Shown one piece after another: positions 1-8,171 of a stretch of 54,180 nt of DNA. The DNA is from JAENVT01 sp031430695. GTDB lineage: Bacteria > Actinomycetota > Acidimicrobiia > Acidimicrobiales > Ilumatobacteraceae. A model generated the notes under the pieces. That model was not told the origin of the DNA, did not search any database, and saw only the letters and a program-made list of their open reading frames with translations. Each line of letters starts with the position of its first letter. Positions within the stretch are counted from its first letter, which is position 1. The DNA lies in assembly GCA_031430695.1 (NCBI GenBank), contig JANPBZ010000009.1, positions 1 through 54,180 on the forward strand. The letters are read 5' to 3'. The translations under genes and the position numbers were made by a program.

Positions 1-209
1 CGTGGCTGATCGAGCGGGTCGGTAAGGCCGGCGACGATGCCAATGAGGCGAACCGCATCGGCGCCGAGATTGCCACCGAACTGTGCAATGCGCTGCTCGA
101 GGCAGGCGCGCCCGGGTTGCACTTCTACACGCTGAACCGCAGTGCGACGACGCGGACGATCTCCCTCAACCTCGGCTTGGGCACTCAGGATTCGAGTCCC
201 GCCAGCTGA
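1..209 (+). CDS. metF: Methylenetetrahydrofolate reductase, C-terminal end (partial)
   Basis: The frame beginning at base 3 is open from the window edge to the TGA at 207-209 and encodes the last 68 residues of a protein. It contains 'GAEIATELCNALLEAGAPGL' followed directly by 'HFYTLNRSATTR', the characteristic C-terminal signature of MetF-type 5,10-methylenetetrahydrofolate reductases. In that family the segment closes the TIM barrel that holds FAD and the folate. The enzyme reduces methylenetetrahydrofolate to 5-methyltetrahydrofolate for methionine synthesis. Only the C-terminus is visible, so start, length and active-site residues cannot be judged. The downstream acyltransferase begins 67 bp later on the same strand and has no obvious functional link. 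Confidence 0.85.
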   Translation, partial: WLIERVGKAGDDANEANRIGAEIATELCNALLEAGAPGLHFYTLNRSATTRTISLNLGLGTQDSSPAS

Positions 210-276
210 GGTGGTGGACCACAACTCGGCAGGTGAGCACGTTCTGCAGTGCTGCATCAGCGATACTTGAGGCCCG

Positions 277-2292
277 ATGAGTACACGGACGGCACCGCGC
301 GCCTCCACATCATTCAGCGCGCCCAAACGGCAACTCAGCAGGGTGCCGTACCTGCCGGGCCTCGACGGCATGCGTGCCTTCGCCGTGGTGGCCGTCATGC
401 TCTACCACGCGAACCACACCTGGTTGAGCGGTGGGTTCTTGGGCGTTGAAGTCTTCTTCGTCATCAGCGGCTACCTCATCACGCTGTTGTTGATCGGCGA
501 GCACGAACGCACCGGTCGGGTCAACCTCTGGCAGTTCTGGCTGCGCCGCTTCCGGCGTTTGCTGCCTGCGGTCTTGGCGATGATGGGCGCGATGGCCGTA
601 TACATGGCCCTGTTCGAACGCGAACCGCAGGGCCGTACGCGCGGCGACTTTCTGGGCGGAGTCTTCTACAGCAGCAACTGGTATCAGATCTTCGTCGGGC
701 AGGGCTACACCGCCGGTGAAGCATTCGTGCCGTTGCGCCATCTGTGGTCGCTCGCCGTCGAGGAACAGTTCTATCTGATCTGGCCGCTGGTGATGATCGG
801 CATCTTGCGGCTCGGTCGAGGACGCCTGCCCCGTGTCGCGATCTGGCTGTTCGGGATCAGTGCCTGGCTGTCGTTCATGGTCGGGCTGCTCTTCGCCGGT
901 GGCGACGTGGCAACGACCTGCGCGCCCGAGGCGATGAATGGGTACTGGATGCTGTTCGGTCGCTGCATCAGTGTCAACGAGACGCTGTATCTCAGCTCGT
1001 TCAGCCGCGCCGGTGGCTTGCTGATGGGGGCAGCGTTCGCCATGGTCTGGCGCCCGATGGCGCTGATGCGCGGCGCGGCACGCAACAAGGCCCGCCAACT
1101 CGATCTGCTCGCGCTGGCCGGCCTCGCCGGGCTGGGCTTCCTGGCGTGGAACATCACCCTGTCGGGCGACGGTCGCCAGACCGGCATTCGCTTCGATCCG
1201 TGGTTGTTCCGCGGCGGTTTCTTCTTCACCGGTCTGTTCACGCTGATGGTGATCGCTGCCGTTACCCACCAACGGGCGCTGATGGGCAGGTTGCTGGGCA
1301 ACCCGGTGTTCAACTACGTCGGCACACGTAGCTACGGCATGTACCTCTACCACTGGCCGATCTACCAGATCATTCGTGGGCAGGCAGGCGTCGAAATGTC
1401 GCTCTCGCAATGGCTGTGGGCAATGGCCGTGACGTTGCCGATCACCGAAGCCAGCTATCGCTACATCGAAACCCCCATCAGACAGGGGCGCCTCGGTGAA
1501 TGGTTGCGCGGCGATCGTCGGCCGCGCACGGCTTCCGCCTACAAGCGGCGTCAGCGTGTGGCCGGATTCGGCATCGTCAGCGCGGCGCTGGTCGGGTTCG
1601 CAGGGGTCAGCATCGCCATGGCCGACAACCAATGCGTTGGCCAGATCGAATGCGATAGCGAAGCCGGTCGGGCTGTCGATTCGACGACATCGACCGTCGA
1701 ACCTGCTACGACGGTCACGCAGCCAGTTGTGGTCGATCCGGCAGCGACACTCGCAATTGCCCCGGCACCGACGACCGTTCCACCGTCGACCGCACCGCCA
1801 ACGACGGTATTGATCGACAAGCCGTACTTCGCGGTCGGTGAATCGGTGATGCTCGGCGCCAAGCCCGTCCTCGACGCTCGCGGCATCACCACCGTCGCCG
1901 AGGTGTCAAAGGGCCCGGACTGGGAGCTCGAGCAGTTGCGACTGGCCAAGACCAAGTATCGACTCACGCACGGTGTCGTCATTCAGCTCGGGACCAACGG
2001 AACCGTGACCCCCGAGCAGTACGAGGCTGTGCTGGCCGAGGTCGCGGACGTGCCGCGTGTGGTGGTGATGACCGTGAAGGCACCAAAGCCATGGATCGAT
2101 GGCAACAACGAGATCATTCGCGCGCTTCCAGCGACCCATCCCAACGTCGTGGTGCTCGACTGGCAGGTGCGCGCCGAGGAGGTAGCCGACCACCTGTCGA
2201 ACAGTGTCGACGGCGGTGTCCATCTCAGCGACGACACGTCCAAGCAGTTCTACAGAGACATCATTCTCGAAGCGCTCGGCGTGCCGACCTGA
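277..2292 (+). CDS. OafA/YrhL-type membrane acyltransferase with C-terminal SGNH-like domain
   Basis: A 671-residue membrane protein that likely transfers acyl (acetyl) groups to cell-surface glycans. Residues about 25-400 form an acyltransferase-3 domain: 'LPGLDGMRAFAVVAVMLYH' carries the family's invariant R and H, 'GGFLGVEVFFVISGYLIT' follows, and about ten hydrophobic segments run to about residue 450. A Thr/Pro-rich linker (about 465-510) leads to an extracellular SGNH-hydrolase-like domain. In that domain the usual GDS nucleophile block reads GES ('VGESVMLGA'), so the serine is kept. The terminal Asp/His block reads DGGVH, giving DxxxH instead of the common DxxH spacing. The ATG at 277 has a modest GAGG five bases upstream. 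The acyl acceptor cannot be inferred, and the neighbours give no clue. Confidence 0.9.
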   Translation: MSTRTAPRASTSFSAPKRQLSRVPYLPGLDGMRAFAVVAVMLYHANHTWLSGGFLGVEVFFVISGYLITLLLIGEHERTGRVNLWQFWLRRFRRLLPAVLAMMGAMAVYMALFEREPQGRTRGDFLGGVFYSSNWYQIFVGQGYTAGEAFVPLRHLWSLAVEEQFYLIWPLVMIGILRLGRGRLPRVAIWLFGISAWLSFMVGLLFAGGDVATTCAPEAMNGYWMLFGRCISVNETLYLSSFSRAGGLLMGAAFAMVWRPMALMRGAARNKARQLDLLALAGLAGLGFLAWNITLSGDGRQTGIRFDPWLFRGGFFFTGLFTLMVIAAVTHQRALMGRLLGNPVFNYVGTRSYGMYLYHWPIYQIIRGQAGVEMSLSQWLWAMAVTLPITEASYRYIETPIRQGRLGEWLRGDRRPRTASAYKRRQRVAGFGIVSAALVGFAGVSIAMADNQCVGQIECDSEAGRAVDSTTSTVEPATTVTQPVVVDPAATLAIAPAPTTVPPSTAPPTTVLIDKPYFAVGESVMLGAKPVLDARGITTVAEVSKGPDWELEQLRLAKTKYRLTHGVVIQLGTNGTVTPEQYEAVLAEVADVPRVVVMTVKAPKPWIDGNNEIIRALPATHPNVVVLDWQVRAEEVADHLSNSVDGGVHLSDDTSKQFYRDIILEALGVPT

Positions 2293-2332
2293 CGGGCTTT
2301 GACCGGCGAGACCGGCGACCTACGCTCGCCGC

Positions 2333-3319
<987 letters not shown>

Positions 3320-3325
3320 CTCGTC

Positions 3326-3405
3326 GGGCGCGATCCCGGTACGGCGGGTTCCTCGTTCGCGCCCGTGGGTTCGATGTGAGTACGGGGAGTTCCCGTTTCG
3401 CGCCC
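3326..3405. repeat. 80-bp double palindrome, copy 1 (39+2+39 bp)
   Basis: Two 39-bp units are separated by 2 bp. The first unit (3326-3364) has perfect 8-bp ends GGGCGCGA and TCGCGCCC around a 23-bp centre. The second unit (3367-3405) has a degenerate left end GGGTTCGA and a perfect right end TCGCGCCC with the same 23-bp spacing. Outer arms GTCGGGCGCGA (3323-3333) and TCGCGCCCGAC (3398-3408) also pair perfectly. A related 80-bp element with the same geometry lies at 8008-8087 in the opposite orientation. It sits between the convergent ends of mdh and the nucleoside phosphorylase gene. Confidence 0.75.
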
Positions 3406-3450
3406 GACACGGCTCGAGCGAGTGAGGTCGAGGTTCGGTGCGGTCGAGAG

Positions 3451-4176
3451 TTAGGTGAGGTCGGCGATGGCGACTTCGCAGGCGACGGCCATCATCTGGT
3501 CGACACCTTGCTTGAGCGCTTCGTCGGTGATCCGCTCTGAGGTTCCCTCCTCGGCGGCGATCAGGTCACTGATGGTCACCAGACACAGGGTCTCGATCTT
3601 GTGGATGGCCCCGAGCGTGTAGAGCACGGCGGCTTCCATCTCGACAGCGAGGTGGCCACGTTCCTTCCAACGCTGCATCATCCCCGGGCGCGGGTCGTAG
3701 AACAGGGCGCTCGACACGATCGGACCGACGTGCACGGTGGCGCCCGTGGCGCGAATGAGGCCCACACTGTGCTCGACGAGCGACCACGAAGCCGTTGGCG
3801 CGTGCGGCTCGCCGTTGGTGAGGTATCCGACGATCGGATCATCGGCCGTGGCGCTGATCGCCACGACGGTGTCGCCCATCCGCAATCCGTCGGCAAGCCC
3901 ACCGGCAGTACCGACCCTGATGATCCGCGTTGCTCCGAGTTGGATCAGTTCGCTGTAGTAGATCGCCGCGCTGGCGCAGCCCATCCCGACAGCCTGGACG
4001 CTGATCGGCTGCCCCTTGAACGTGCCGGTGAAGCCCAACATGCCGCGCTCCTCGTTGACACACCGGGCACCCGGGTCGAAGAACGTCTCGGCGATGTGCT
4101 CCGCTCGGTGAGGGTCACCCGGCACCAGGACGGCGGGGGCATAGTCGGATGGCTCGGCGCGCAGGTGAACAGGCAT
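3451..4176 (-). CDS. deoD: Nucleoside phosphorylase, DeoD/uridine-phosphorylase family
   Basis: A 241-residue cytoplasmic nucleoside phosphorylase that cleaves ribonucleosides with phosphate to free base and ribose-1-phosphate (salvage). Visible family motifs are the phosphate-binding 'VLVPGDPHRAEHIAETFF', the central 'IIRVGTAGGLADGLRMGD', the ribose-binding 'HLAVEMEAAVLYTLG', and 'LVTISDLIAAEEGTSERI', which keeps the Asp that selects purines in DeoD enzymes. The match is better to DeoD-type purine nucleoside phosphorylase than to Udp, but substrate choice is inferred. The ATG at 4176 has GGAGG very close to the start (about 1-2 nt), an unusually short spacing. AT-rich TATATA upstream could be a -10 element. 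Confidence 0.85.
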   Translation of the reverse strand: MPVHLRAEPSDYAPAVLVPGDPHRAEHIAETFFDPGARCVNEERGMLGFTGTFKGQPISVQAVGMGCASAAIYYSELIQLGATRIIRVGTAGGLADGLRMGDTVVAISATADDPIVGYLTNGEPHAPTASWSLVEHSVGLIRATGATVHVGPIVSSALFYDPRPGMMQRWKERGHLAVEMEAAVLYTLGAIHKIETLCLVTISDLIAAEEGTSERITDEALKQGVDQMMAVACEVAIADLT

Positions 4177-4229
4177 TCCTCCGAGCGTATATATCGGTAC
4201 GAGTGTTTCCCGCCCGCTTCGCTCTAAAC

Positions 4230-4267
4230 GAGTGTTTCAAGCCCGCCCGGGCGGGCTTGAAACACTC
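4230..4267. repeat. Perfect 38-bp palindrome, CCCGGG centre
   Basis: Every base of the 38-bp sequence pairs: the left half is GAGTGTTTCAAGCCCGCCC and the right half is its exact reverse complement, centred on CCCGGG. It begins 9 bp past the stop of the minus-strand Fpg/Nei gene, so as RNA it would form a very strong hairpin there, though no U-run follows. The left arm is repeated imperfectly 29 bp upstream (ACGAGTGTTTCCCGCCCGC at 4199-4217). A diverged 38-bp relative with the same ends and centre lies at 52169-52206. Confidence 0.85.
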
Positions 4268-4276
4268 CGTCACGGG

Positions 4277-5113
4277 CTATTTCAGGAAGCGGGACGTGGT
4301 GTTGTCGGCGAGGACTTTGCCGCCGGTTTGACAAGTCGGGCAGTACGCCACGGTGTATCCGCTGTAGGAGACCGAGCGGATGGTGTCGCTGCACACCGGG
4401 CAGGCGTCGCCGACGCGTCCGTGCACTCGCCCAGGACGATCCTTTGACGAGCTCATGTCGGCGCGGGTGCGTTCGTACGCCAGCCCGTCGTCGACGGCCT
4501 CGTGGATCGCGGTGACGATCGTCGCCGCTCCGGTTGCACCAAGCTTGCCTGTCATCGCAAACGGCGAGATCTTGGCGCGGTGACAGATCTCGTTGGCCAA
4601 CATGCGACCGAGCCCGGCGATCTGGTGCTGATCGCGCAGGTAGCCGTGGATGCGCATGTTCGTCGCCGCGAATGATGCCGCCAACGTCTCGACCGTCACG
4701 TCGAGCGCCTCGGGGCCGAGGCGGCTCAATGGCGGGCCGTCGATGGCCTGGTTGTCGATGCACCACACTCCGGCACGCCGCTCTGTTCCGGCCTCGGTGA
4801 GCAGCAATGCGGGACCATCGGCGAACACGAACCTGGCCTGGCCGTTGCGCGCCTTGGGCGACTGCTTCTCGTCGACCAACAGCCTGCCGCCCTGCATCAG
4901 GTGAACGACAAATGTGACCGGCTCGAACTGCAGCAGCAGGTACTTGCCGCGCCGCCCGACAGACGAGAGCGGAAGGCCATAGGCGACGTCAGGGCGAGGT
5001 ACAGCGGTCTTGAGGGCCGTGAACGTGAGCGGAGCGAACTTCAGCAGTTCACGTCCGCTGAACTGCTCGGTCAGCCGCTCGGCATGGGCTTGAACCTCGG
5101 GAAGCTCGGGCAC
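4277..5113 (-). CDS. Fpg/Nei-family DNA glycosylase/AP lyase with variant zinc finger
   Basis: A 278-residue base-excision-repair glycosylase of the Fpg/Nei superfamily, removing oxidised bases and cleaving the abasic site. The N-terminus 'MPELPEVQAHAERL' supplies the catalytic Pro and Glu, and 'VGRRGKYLLLQF' supplies the conserved Lys of the beta-hairpin loop. The helix-two-turn-helix is 'IAGLGRMLANEICHRAKISP'. A C-terminal zinc finger has CPVC and CPTC about 20 residues apart. The finger position normally occupied by the lesion-proximal Arg is Tyr ('SGYTVAYCPTC'), and the protein continues past the finger as 'TGGKVLADNTTSRFLK', as in an actinobacterial Fpg/Nei subgroup I recall. The start is GTG. 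The SCP2-like gene ends 10 bp upstream, suggesting an operon. Confidence 0.88.
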   Translation of the reverse strand: MPELPEVQAHAERLTEQFSGRELLKFAPLTFTALKTAVPRPDVAYGLPLSSVGRRGKYLLLQFEPVTFVVHLMQGGRLLVDEKQSPKARNGQARFVFADGPALLLTEAGTERRAGVWCIDNQAIDGPPLSRLGPEALDVTVETLAASFAATNMRIHGYLRDQHQIAGLGRMLANEICHRAKISPFAMTGKLGATGAATIVTAIHEAVDDGLAYERTRADMSSSKDRPGRVHGRVGDACPVCSDTIRSVSYSGYTVAYCPTCQTGGKVLADNTTSRFLK

Positions 5114-5123
5114 GGCGGCGGCT

Positions 5124-5516
5124 CTAGTGGTACTCGGTCTGCTCGCGCACCGAGGTGAACACCGCGTCGAGGGCGGCGAACACGGGCTGCGACTCGATCA
5201 ACTTCTGCTGGTTGCCGGTCAGCCGGATCAACCCTTTGATGAACGCTTCCTGGGCGTTGAGATCGCCGGTGGCGACCGCAGCGGCTGTTGCCCACGATTG
5301 CTCCATGCACACGTCTTCGGAATCGGCAGGACCGGTGCCGAACGACGCGCTGCCATCGCCGAGGCGCAGATGGTACGTGACGTCGCCCTCGGGTCCGTCG
5401 GTCACGACCTGGGTGACGCCAATCTTGTGGACGCCTGCAAGTGCAGCGAGTTCGGCACTGTGGGCGACCTCGCGCGACAGCGCGTCGATCCAGGCGAGAC
5501 TGAGATAGCGAACCAC
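5124..5516 (-). CDS. SCP2 sterol-transfer-like small protein
   Basis: A 130-residue protein with a GTG start. The C-terminal half reads 'SWATAAAVATGDLNAQEAFI' then 'KGLIRLTGNQQKLIESQPVF', the typical tail of SCP2/sterol-carrier-like domains, which form a hydrophobic cavity for lipid-like ligands. The preceding strand-rich part ('GDVTYHLRLGDGSASFGTGP') fits the same fold. No signal peptide or membrane segment is present, so it is probably cytoplasmic. It lies 10 bp upstream of the Fpg/Nei gene in the same direction and is probably co-transcribed with it. Its ligand is unknown, and the link to DNA repair is only positional. Confidence 0.7.
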   Translation of the reverse strand: MVRYLSLAWIDALSREVAHSAELAALAGVHKIGVTQVVTDGPEGDVTYHLRLGDGSASFGTGPADSEDVCMEQSWATAAAVATGDLNAQEAFIKGLIRLTGNQQKLIESQPVFAALDAVFTSVREQTEYH

Positions 5517-5540
5517 GGCCGCCTAGTCTGCCGGATCGAG

Positions 5541-6182
5541 ATGCTGTTCGCTGCTGCCGACGAGGCACGCCATCCGGATGTGGCTGTCGAAGCCTGGTGG
5601 TGGTGGGGTTGGAATGTCGACATCACCGCCGGTCTGTTCGTCGGGTTGGAGCTTCGCGGTCGTCGCTTCGACTACTGGGCCGGGTTGGTTCGCCGTGGCG
5701 AGCCGTTTCTCTACGTCGAGGAACTCGATGGCAGCGGACTACGCCAGGGCCTGGAGATCAAGCCAGCGCAGATGTGGGCCGATCACGCGTGCGACGTGCC
5801 GTTTCGCCAATGGAGTGTGGGCAACGAGTCACATGGAGTGTTGCTGGATGATCCGTCGGAAGTGTGGCGACGCGCCTACGGATGGCCCGTGCCGGTGACG
5901 TTCGACGTCGAGTGGGGGACGACCAGCGACCCGACGGCGATCACCCATGGTTACGAGCAGGTGGGCGACATCGATGCGCGAATCGAATTGACGGAGGGTG
6001 TGCTCGAACTGATCGGGCCAGGCCACCGAGTGCACGTGTGGGGTGCACCCTACTTCCCCCAATCATGGGCCATGCCGGTCGATACCGCCGGTCTGCGTGG
6101 TCCGTACCGCCGGACCGACGGCATCGATGTCGATCAGGTGCTCACCGCGGAGGGTTGGCTCGGACGTACTCTCGGCGGATGA
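5541..6182 (+). CDS. Conserved hypothetical protein
   Basis: A 213-residue soluble protein I do not recognise. I chose the ATG at 5541 because the frame upstream of it overlaps the divergent SCP2-like gene on the other strand and has no coding character. The protein is Trp-rich near its start ('EAWWWWGWNVDITAGLFVG') and has several acidic/aromatic beta-like segments ('GHRVHVWGAPYFPQSWAMP'). It overlaps the DUF3097 gene by ATGA (6179-6182), so the two are very likely translated together. It has no signal peptide, membrane segment or cysteine cluster. Confidence 0.7.
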   Translation: MLFAAADEARHPDVAVEAWWWWGWNVDITAGLFVGLELRGRRFDYWAGLVRRGEPFLYVEELDGSGLRQGLEIKPAQMWADHACDVPFRQWSVGNESHGVLLDDPSEVWRRAYGWPVPVTFDVEWGTTSDPTAITHGYEQVGDIDARIELTEGVLELIGPGHRVHVWGAPYFPQSWAMPVDTAGLRGPYRRTDGIDVDQVLTAEGWLGRTLGG

Positions 6183-7000
6183 GTCGCGACATTCTCGACG
6201 AGTTCGAACAGCAGCGCGGGCAGCCGAAGTACCCATCGGTCGCGGCTCGCCTCGGCGACATCGTCGAGGATCGCGCTTCCGGCTTCTGCGGCGACATCGT
6301 CACCATCACGGCAGAAGCGGTCGCGTTGCGCGATCGGCGCGGCGGCATACGGCAGTTTCGATACAAGCCGGGCGGGTTCCTGCTCGAAGGCCGGCCAGTC
6401 ACGTTGGTGCGCGAACAGCAGTCGCCGAAGGTGCCGAGCGTGACAAACAGCGGTGCCGTTGTTGTGGGTCCGCGACAGCGGGCGCTGGTGGCAAGGCGCA
6501 GTCGCATCTGGGTCGAGGGTCGGCACGACGCCGAGCTGCTGCAGCATGTGTGGGGCGATGAGCTGGCCGAGTTGGCGATCGTCGTCGAGCCGATGCACGG
6601 CATCGACGGCCTGGTCGAGATGGTCGACGCGTTCCAACCGTCAGCTGATCGGCGTCTCGGCATCTTGGTCGATCATCTCGTTGCCGGGTCGAAAGAAGAC
6701 CGCATCACGCGACTGGTGGCCGGCCACCACGTGCTGGTGACCGGCCATCCGTTCGTCGATGTCTGGGCTGGAATCCGACCTCACGTGATGAACCTCGCCG
6801 AGTGGCCCGACGTGCCCCGCTCCGTCGAGTGGAAGCAGGGCCTGTGTGACGCGCTCGGCGTGTCGCTCACGGATTTCTGGCCGCACCTACGGAATCGCGT
6901 TCGGACCTTTGCGGATCTGCGACCGGAGCTGGTGGGGGCGGTGGAGCAGCTGATCGACTTTGTTGCGCCCGCAGCGCCAACTGGCGACGACGACGGCTGA
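6179..7000 (+). CDS. DUF3097 family protein, possible TOPRIM-like core
   Basis: A 273-residue protein matching the actinobacterial DUF3097 family as I recall it. The start 'MSRDILDEFEQQRG' uses the ATG that overlaps the previous stop. An N-terminal beta-rich part ('GDIVTITAEAVALRDRRGGI') with 'YKPGGFLLEGRPVTL' is followed by 'RSRIWVEGRHDAELLQHVWG', then 'PMHGIDGLVEMVDAF', and 'LGILVDHLVAGSKEDRI'. This order (VEGxxDA, then G-rich, then hhhhDxxxxGxxE) resembles a TOPRIM domain in which the second acidic residue of DxD is lost. That reading is inference. The 3' end overlaps the convergent DUF4349 gene by 134 bp. Confidence 0.75.
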   Translation: MSRDILDEFEQQRGQPKYPSVAARLGDIVEDRASGFCGDIVTITAEAVALRDRRGGIRQFRYKPGGFLLEGRPVTLVREQQSPKVPSVTNSGAVVVGPRQRALVARRSRIWVEGRHDAELLQHVWGDELAELAIVVEPMHGIDGLVEMVDAFQPSADRRLGILVDHLVAGSKEDRITRLVAGHHVLVTGHPFVDVWAGIRPHVMNLAEWPDVPRSVEWKQGLCDALGVSLTDFWPHLRNRVRTFADLRPELVGAVEQLIDFVAPAAPTGDDDG

Positions 7001-7910
7001 GCGGGATCAGAATCGCTGCACCGATTGCCACGATGACCAGGAACGGGGCGGTGTATCCGATGAAGATCATGATTGCCGCGAGCACATTGACGAATCCCTT
7101 CCAGCCGCTCTTGAACGCCTTGCCGATGGTCGGCTTGTCGTCCTTCGACTCGACCGCTGTCGTCACCGGCTCCGGGCTGAGGCTCAACTGCACTCGCAGG
7201 GTCGCCAGCGACACTCGGTTGCTGAGCGCTCGCTTCATCGCCGTGTATTGCTCGACCAACGTCTCGCGCTCGGTCAGTTGACTCTCGAGGCTCAACACCT
7301 GGCCGAGATCGGTCGCGGCCTCGAGCAGCTTGCGCACGCGGTCGAGGCTGGCCTTGGCGGTTACCAGCCGAGCATCGATGTCGACGATCTGATTGGTCAC
7401 GTCTTCAGTACCTTGCGACGCCGTGCGGCGCACTCCGATCGCGTCGAGCGCAGCAATGGCCCCCTCGACATTATCGGGTGGCAACTTGATCACGAACGAG
7501 GCGCTCGACGATCGGTCGTCGGTGATGTTGATGGAGCGTTCGTAGATCTGCCCGCCGTGCCGATCGGACAGTGCGACCACGTCGTTGATCCCCTTGCTGA
7601 TGTCGTCGACCTCGACGCCGTAGCTGACGTCGATCGCCAGGAACTTCTCGGGAGGCGCAATGGCAGGCAGATCAATCCCGGTCGAGCTCTCGGCCGGTGT
7701 CTCCGCCGACGCCGTGGTGTCCAGATCACCGGGTGCCACCTGCCCGGCGTCACCGTTGACGGACGGGGCGTCCGTTGCAGCCGGTTGAGGCACGTTGGCA
7801 GCGCTCGACGATGTGTCGTCGTCACTGCCGCATGCGGTTGCGCCGAGGATGACAGCTACGAGGGCGGCGGCGATCCGTACCCCTCGGTGCGCTGTGTTCA
7901 CGTGTGTCAT
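6867..7910 (-). CDS. DUF4349 domain lipoprotein with C-terminal membrane anchor
   Basis: A 347-residue envelope protein. I chose the ATG at 7910 (M-T-H-V-N) so that a normal export signal follows: 'GVRIAAALVAVILGATACGS' has a hydrophobic core and a Cys that could be lipidated, though the box ATAC is a weak match. After a Ser/Ala/Pro-rich stretch, a DUF4349 domain ('FLAIDVSYGVEVDDISKGIN') includes a long coiled coil at about residues 165-230 ('LVTAKASLDRVRKLLEAATD'). A transmembrane helix ('LAAIMIFIGYTAPFLVIVAI') and a basic, Pro-rich cytoplasmic tail end the protein. The tail is encoded opposite the last 134 bp of the DUF3097 gene. An alternative ATG is at 7937. Confidence 0.8.
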   Translation of the reverse strand: MTHVNTAHRGVRIAAALVAVILGATACGSDDDTSSSAANVPQPAATDAPSVNGDAGQVAPGDLDTTASAETPAESSTGIDLPAIAPPEKFLAIDVSYGVEVDDISKGINDVVALSDRHGGQIYERSINITDDRSSSASFVIKLPPDNVEGAIAALDAIGVRRTASQGTEDVTNQIVDIDARLVTAKASLDRVRKLLEAATDLGQVLSLESQLTERETLVEQYTAMKRALSNRVSLATLRVQLSLSPEPVTTAVESKDDKPTIGKAFKSGWKGFVNVLAAIMIFIGYTAPFLVIVAIGAAILIPLSRRRRQLALRAQQSRSAAPPPPPAPVADPQRSERDSVGAARNP

Positions 7911-8007
7911 GTGTGTTCGACGTGACCATCGACACATTCAGTTCCCGAAGCGGTGTGTCAGTCGTGTGACGGGGCCGCAAGGTCGTCGCTGCTCACAGCC
8001 CGAGGTT

Positions 8008-8087
8008 GGGCGCGAAACTGGAAATCGGAGTTCACATCTCGCGCCCACGGGCGCGAAAAGCGTAGCCTCACTACCGAGATCGCGCCC
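8008..8087. repeat. 80-bp double palindrome, copy 2 (39+2+39 bp)
   Basis: Two 39-bp units, 8008-8046 and 8049-8087, each have GGGCGCGA on the left and TCGCGCCC on the right around a 23-bp centre, joined by AC. The reverse complement of 3326-3405 aligns to it end to end without gaps. It lies in the 261-bp gap between the minus-strand DedA gene stop (8172) and the DUF4349 start (7910). Apart from this element I see no gene in 7911-8171. Confidence 0.8.
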
Positions 8088-8171
8088 ACGGGGCTGGTGG
8101 CTGGCGGCCAGGGTGGATGACGACCGGAACAGCGCTCGCTGAACCGCACATCGGCGTGACCAGCCGGGGGG

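Noticed and set aside
310..1632. A 440-codon minus-strand frame opposite the acyltransferase
   Set aside because: The opposite strand encodes a clear acyltransferase-3 domain; the antisense product is low-complexity His/Arg/Glu.
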